The notes beneath the pieces are model-generated. The model saw only the letters and a program-made list of their open reading frames with translations, did not search any database and was not told the DNA's origin. A stretch of DNA of 64,000 nucleotides. Source: Jaapia argillacea MUCL 33604. Its lineage: Eukaryota; Basidiomycota; Agaricomycetes; Jaapiales; Jaapiaceae. Below are positions 59,721 through 64,000 of this stretch, piece after piece. The stretch covers positions 390,121 to 454,120 of the forward strand of contig KL197729.1 of the NCBI GenBank assembly GCA_000697665.1, read 5' to 3'. A program made the position numbers and the translations under genes. Position 1 is the first letter of the stretch. Each line of letters opens with the position of its first letter.

Positions 59721-60867
59721 CGCAGGCTCGCACAATGAGTACGATCCTTCATCGCTTTACTCCGTCGTTGGTGATGATTGATTGCCGACGTCGCAGATCG
59801 TAAACCATCTTTCTTCCTATCTATCTGCTTGTTGTGCTTGACAACCCAACGAACTTTGTTCTCTATTCCTGGTCACTCTCGTGGGCCAGTTACCCCAATA
59901 ATTGTGATAGCTCTGGTGGTGATCATCAGCCGATTGAGAATCCGTTTCGCAGAGTGTTACACAACTTCTTTTTGACTTCTTTGATTATCCAATTCCCCGA
60001 ACATAATCCTCTGGTAGATGAAACCTTGCCGGAAGGTCCTCGCTCTTTGTACATGCCCACGCAGCGGCACTTTTAATGTTGTAGTATCCTGTTTGGCCAA
60101 AACCTTAACCTTGTATTCAGTATTTCCTATTCGGCACAACGCTCGCAGGGCCTTATCGCGACCTGGAACAACCGTCTTTGTTCATCAACGACCTTAGAGG
60201 GTGGACGATCGCTGGGTTCCGTCCATCACATTATAGTTGGGTGCCTCTGATTTATAGCAACAACGTCGCTGGCGAAGACGGCACAAGCACCGGGCATCAG
60301 CATCTTTCCGGAGGTGACGCTAAAAACTTTGCTACACACGGCGGAAACCATTGTCTTACTCTATTCCGGCTCTGGGTAGGCACACGTTGCTTTGCCAGAT
60401 CTTTGCTGCGATGGCAACCACTGATGCCAGGTTCCCGCTCCTTACCTCTCATCTTCCCACTACTTGTTCTCCGGCTGTCAACGACTCAAGCCCTTGTCTT
60501 TGGAACAATGAGCGAAACTATGCATCTCCTGTCATCTTTGTAGAGAAGTGATCTCCCCGCGATGCTTGTCCGATTCAGAGTCCGAGAAGATGTCTGGCGC
60601 TGGCTGGACGTGATTTCCATTCAGTTCAAATAGTGCTCAAATCGCAATTCCCTTGGGCCTCCATCCACCATCCTTTGCGATTTCGTACTTTTTCCGCAGC
60701 ACCCTTCGACAGAGTCTCTTTCACCGCCCTTACTGAGCACGGCTGGCTGTGCTTCTCTCGTGACCCTTTCCAGCACAATCCTCTGCACCTTGGTTATAGC
60801 CTTTGTCCCACTGCCACCGCCTCTCAATTCCAAACCCCTGCTTTCTACGACAACAAGAACCGCCTTC
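59721..60867. other. 1.1-kb gap between A5 and B5 with no supported gene
   Basis: Several open stretches of up to 120 codons exist, but none has a domain signature, and B5's upstream region must lie here. It has no clear similarity to the regions between A and B in the other units. Confidence 0.5.
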
Positions 60868-62755
60868 ATGAGTACTGCACCAGAGGTTGTCCATGTTTCC
60901 GATGGTGCAGTCCAATCGAAGGGGGTGGTGGGGGCGGTGGAACAGTAAGCCATTACCTGCTATGACTATCGTTTACTAAGGCGGTGATTGCAGCCCGTGG
61001 GACAGAGAGCTCTGTGAACTTCTCCTTTTCAACCGCCATACCCTCGAGCCGGAGACCTTTAGCCCTGCTGCTGCCACACGCCAACGACTTTCTCCAGCAT
61101 CCGTAACGACCTATGCCACAACTACGGAACCTAACTGCTCTACCGAAGGGAACCAGCCCGGCCCCAACATGCCTGGGTATGATGATGTTGCACCAGAAAT
61201 CGATGTCGTCGGCGTTCCCGAAAGCCCGATTGTTGCAGAAGGTGGAGGCCAACTTCGCCAAGCCCTTCACCTCACCATTCCAACCACTACATCTCACTTC
61301 CCCGATCCATCTTCATATATCCATTCCACGGAAGAGATGGATAGGATCTATAGCGCTGCTACTACCGGTACGCCATCTTTTGAACAATTGACGTCAGGAT
61401 GCACGTCTGAGTCTTTCCGATATCCAGACTTCCAGCGACCTCTCTCTTCTCTTTCCGGTCCTTTGCGTGAAGGCTCGATGGCATCAGAGACATTGCAAGG
61501 CATTGCTGCTTCAAACTCAAGAAAGAGCAATAACTCGTTACCTTGGACAGCTCATCCAGGCTCCGCTGATCCTTCTGGTCTTGGTCCGCCTCGTCCAATC
61601 CCCGTCCGCCGCCGAAGCAAGTCCGATGCAGGTCCCCAGACAAGTCAAAGTCGACGAGAAAACGATGCTTTCTCACAACCAGAATCCGACCTGTTGGCGC
61701 CTTCGCTACATCGTCGTGGTCGCTCCGAAGTTTCGAGCATCACCTCTGGGATGTTAGATGGGAGCTGCTATCTCCAAGTTCCTCCTCAAAACCATCACTA
61801 TTCACCGTTCTCTGATGCTTCGAGGGGTCGGGGTCAAACTAGAGCTTCTAGCACGACAACGAGTGGGGGCCCAAGCCGTTCTACAAGCAGTCGAATGCCT
61901 TCAAGGGACCCATCTCCCTATCCACCCCATGGCACATTTCTTCGCGGTATTCCGCCTCTGGGCACAGGGAGTCAGACATCATTCGGAGATCGGTCTTCTC
62001 TTTACCGCAGCACATCCTCATCATCGCTTGGTAGTTCATTCCATGGCAGTCCATTACCCGATAGCCCACACACCAATCCCGGTAGTCCATCCGTCCCTGG
62101 CAGTCCATACCTCCCTGGTAGTCCGTATCATGGCGGCGACTACGGCTTCCCACCTCCGTCTCCATCGCCTTCGCTCAACTCTCGTTATTCGCCGTCGCCA
62201 ATGCTTCCGTTTTGTGGGGACGAATTTCCAATCAGTGACCATGTCGAAGGCTCGAGTCAAGGACCAAGCTATTCGTCCGGTCTGGGAAGGACACATCCCG
62301 ACGACAGTCTGTGCAGCCAGGATGAGAGCGCTGTTCCCCTTCATGGGCTTCCACTTCCGCCGTGCGCCAGATCCCAGGCTTTAATCGATGCGGCTGAGAG
62401 GAGGCGCAAGAAGGAACACATATGTTCCTGCGATTTCTGTGGGCAGGGGTTCACTAGGAAGGAAGGTCTCTACAGTAAGCATCATATATCATCCTTTACA
62501 TTCGTTCAGATTCAATCTTGGATCTATCTTGCTTGGTGAGCAACTTTCTTACCTCCTTTCCTACTAGACCACTTGAATACAGAGAAGAAGCATCCCTGCA
62601 AGAAATGCGGGAAACTCTTTGGTAGGCAGAGCGACTGCAGTCGTCACATGAAAAACAACAGTTGGTGAGTGATGACTAGACAGACATTTGCCGGAGATTG
62701 TGTTACTCACGCAAGTTGTGGATGCTTCAGTGGCAAGATATTCACACCGCCTTAA
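60868..62755 (+). CDS. zinc-finger protein, family B copy 5 (B5), 559 aa, divergent
   Basis: Exons are 60868-60944, 60994-62474, 62568-62664 and 62731-62755; 560 codons and the phases close. The body is Ser/Pro-rich, with repeated P-G-S-P and P-S-P-S-P tracts and S-R-G-R-G-Q-T-R-A-S. The basic patch E-R-R-R-K-K leads to finger 1, C-D-F-C..F-T-R-K-E-G-L-Y-N-H, with the next His seven residues later (H-L-N-T-E-K-K-H). Finger 2 is C-K-K-C..S-D-C-S-R-H and then Cys in place of a second His (M-K-N-N-S-C). Both fingers thus have unusual ligand spacing. The exon layout equals B2-B4. Confidence 0.83.
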
Positions 62756-64000
62756 TGAGTCATCCAGTTCACTCTGCCCTTCCACCGCATTCGTTGTTCT
62801 CTGACGCATTCTTCATCACAATACCATTTGAATGTGCTAGAATGTCCTTCGAGGATTCAAGATCGTGTTGTATGCTGATTCCTCGATAAACCTTTGAAAT
62901 CTGTAGAACGCTTTCTTGTTTTCCTGCTCTCTTGAATCCTTTGTTGCATATCGATGTATTCCGCCTATGCGCGACGTGTTTCCATTTGTTGTCGAAGGTT
63001 TTATTGATACCCACCGCCCTAGATTATACCATCCCTTCTCGCCCTCTCATTTCCCTTTGCACATCCGAGTTGATACGTTTCACCTAGGTCCAAATATTTT
63101 CACCTGCTGTGCGCGTGGAATCTGAGATCTTGGCATGCCCACCGCACTGTATTGCACAACGGTTTCGCTCTGCAATACACTGCATATTACTAGAAGGACG
63201 TATACTGTACGTGTGTCGATTTTGGAAGTGTGCCTAGGAGTCCTGTGCCACGCGGCAGCTCTATGTTCTTCATTAGCTTGACCCCCCCATTTCTCGCATC
63301 CCCCTGATCCCAGCACTACTGGCTTGCCATTTAATTCAACTTGTTTACCTTCGTTAACCCCTCGCCGGTAGCGCTAACACTCCATTTGAAGCTGAGGCGA
63401 TGGTCATCGGTCAACAAGCGACCGGGGACAACCTCAACATGCAGTGGCGTATGAGCAGATCCCTCTCTCGCTGGTTAGTGCCTATCTCGCCACTTGGCAA
63501 GATCGGAGGTCTTATGTGTCGATCTATAGAGGACAGAAACCACACGACGACCCACCATGCATGCAAACGCATGCGTTCATCGTATCTTCAACAGCCGAAT
63601 AGTCCTTGAGGGTTTCCTCGCCGACTTGTTCAATGAGCGCTTATTCGACTCCAATGACAGCGACCTCCTTGAACTACCAATCTGATCCTCGGATCCTGAG
63701 ATTTGTCTTGGCATCCGAGTCCTTCTCGCGTGAGATGGAGTGCCATCGGCCAGTGGCAATTGTTCGTTCAACGTATTCCATTCGTTGAAAGGGTTCAAGA
63801 TGGTCGGTAAGTGCTACTTGAGCTGTTGCCGCAGTTGGCTTGTAATCTAACGAACACAACACAGCCATAGAACCCTAGACATGCAGTAAGAAAGGAGAAC
63901 CATCGTGCCGAGATCGTCTAAGCCAAACGGGTGGGGGCTGCGCAAATCATGGCATATAATGAGATCTAATCTTCCTGAAAGCTCCCAAGGTGTTGATTCG
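62756..64000. other. right end of the window, no firmly supported gene
   Basis: Most is low-information sequence. Near 63557-63685 a 42-codon open stretch from an ATG (F-L-A-D-L-F-N-E-R-L-F-D-S-N-D) has coding-like composition. A GTAAGT..ACAG intron-like piece lies near 63808-63863. These may be exons of a gene that continues past the window, but I cannot join them. Confidence 0.3.

Noticed and set aside
36884-62755. Assembly artefact as an explanation for the zinc-finger array
   Set aside because: The copies differ in many bases, lengths, promoter elements and unit-specific insertions and inversions, so they are not one locus assembled several times.
1-64000. CRISPR arrays, rRNA genes, bacterial-type operons or riboswitches
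   Set aside because: No regularly spaced short repeats, no rRNA-like blocks, and gene structure is spliced throughout, as expected for a fungal nuclear genome.

Overview
The window looks like nuclear DNA of a filamentous basidiomycete, probably an Agaricomycete. Genes are dense and cut by many short introns (about 45-70 bp, GT..AG). A multi-pass membrane family with an R-I-W-W motif, which I know from basidiomycetes, occurs three times, and a fungal Ty3/gypsy element lies at the left edge. No bacterial-style operons, tRNA, rRNA or CRISPR were seen. All gene models were spliced by eye. Where exon lists are given, every phase was checked and the frame closes on the stated stop.

Region 1 (1-5.0 kb): the 5' part of a Ty3/gypsy LTR retrotransposon fossil on the minus strand. 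Its integrase and second LTR lie off the left end.

Region 2 (5.1-30.4 kb): a repeatedly duplicated three-gene module: a short-chain dehydrogenase/reductase (SDR, plus strand), a seven-transmembrane-type protein (7TM, minus) and a PAF-acetylhydrolase-like lipase (minus). The order is PAF1, 7TM1, PAF2, SDR1, 7TM2, PAF3, SDR2, then two unrelated genes, then SDR3, 7TM3, PAF4. Decay is uneven. SDR2 and PAF4 look intact. SDR3 is open but has lost its catalytic serine. SDR1 and PAF1-PAF3 are broken. PAF2 has its 3' end inverted in place and a 1.3-kb inverted-repeat insertion next to it. A two-finger C2H2 regulator (19.7-21.8 kb) and an unidentified spliced gene sit inside this region.

Region 3 (31.6-35.6 kb): a single two-finger C2H2 gene and a well-preserved GH127 beta-L-arabinofuranosidase gene.

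Region 4 (36.9-62.8 kb): an alternating tandem array of two C2H2 families, A (about 230-245 aa) and B (about 530-560 aa), in the order A1-B1-A2-B2-A3-B3-A4-B4-A5-B5, all on the plus strand. Between pairs lie remnants of GH127: its last and first codons are joined and the middle is missing. The ancestral repeat unit was therefore GH127-A-B, and the enzyme was deleted from units 2-4. B1 is a finger-less pseudogene. A 1.5-kb element with terminal inverted repeats sits upstream of A2. All eleven C2H2 loci that keep their fingers (A1-A5, B2-B5, and the genes at 19.7 and 31.6 kb) carry an intron at the same codon and phase inside finger 1, so they descend from one ancestor. Several copies have altered zinc ligands. 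The last 1.2 kb shows no gene I can support.
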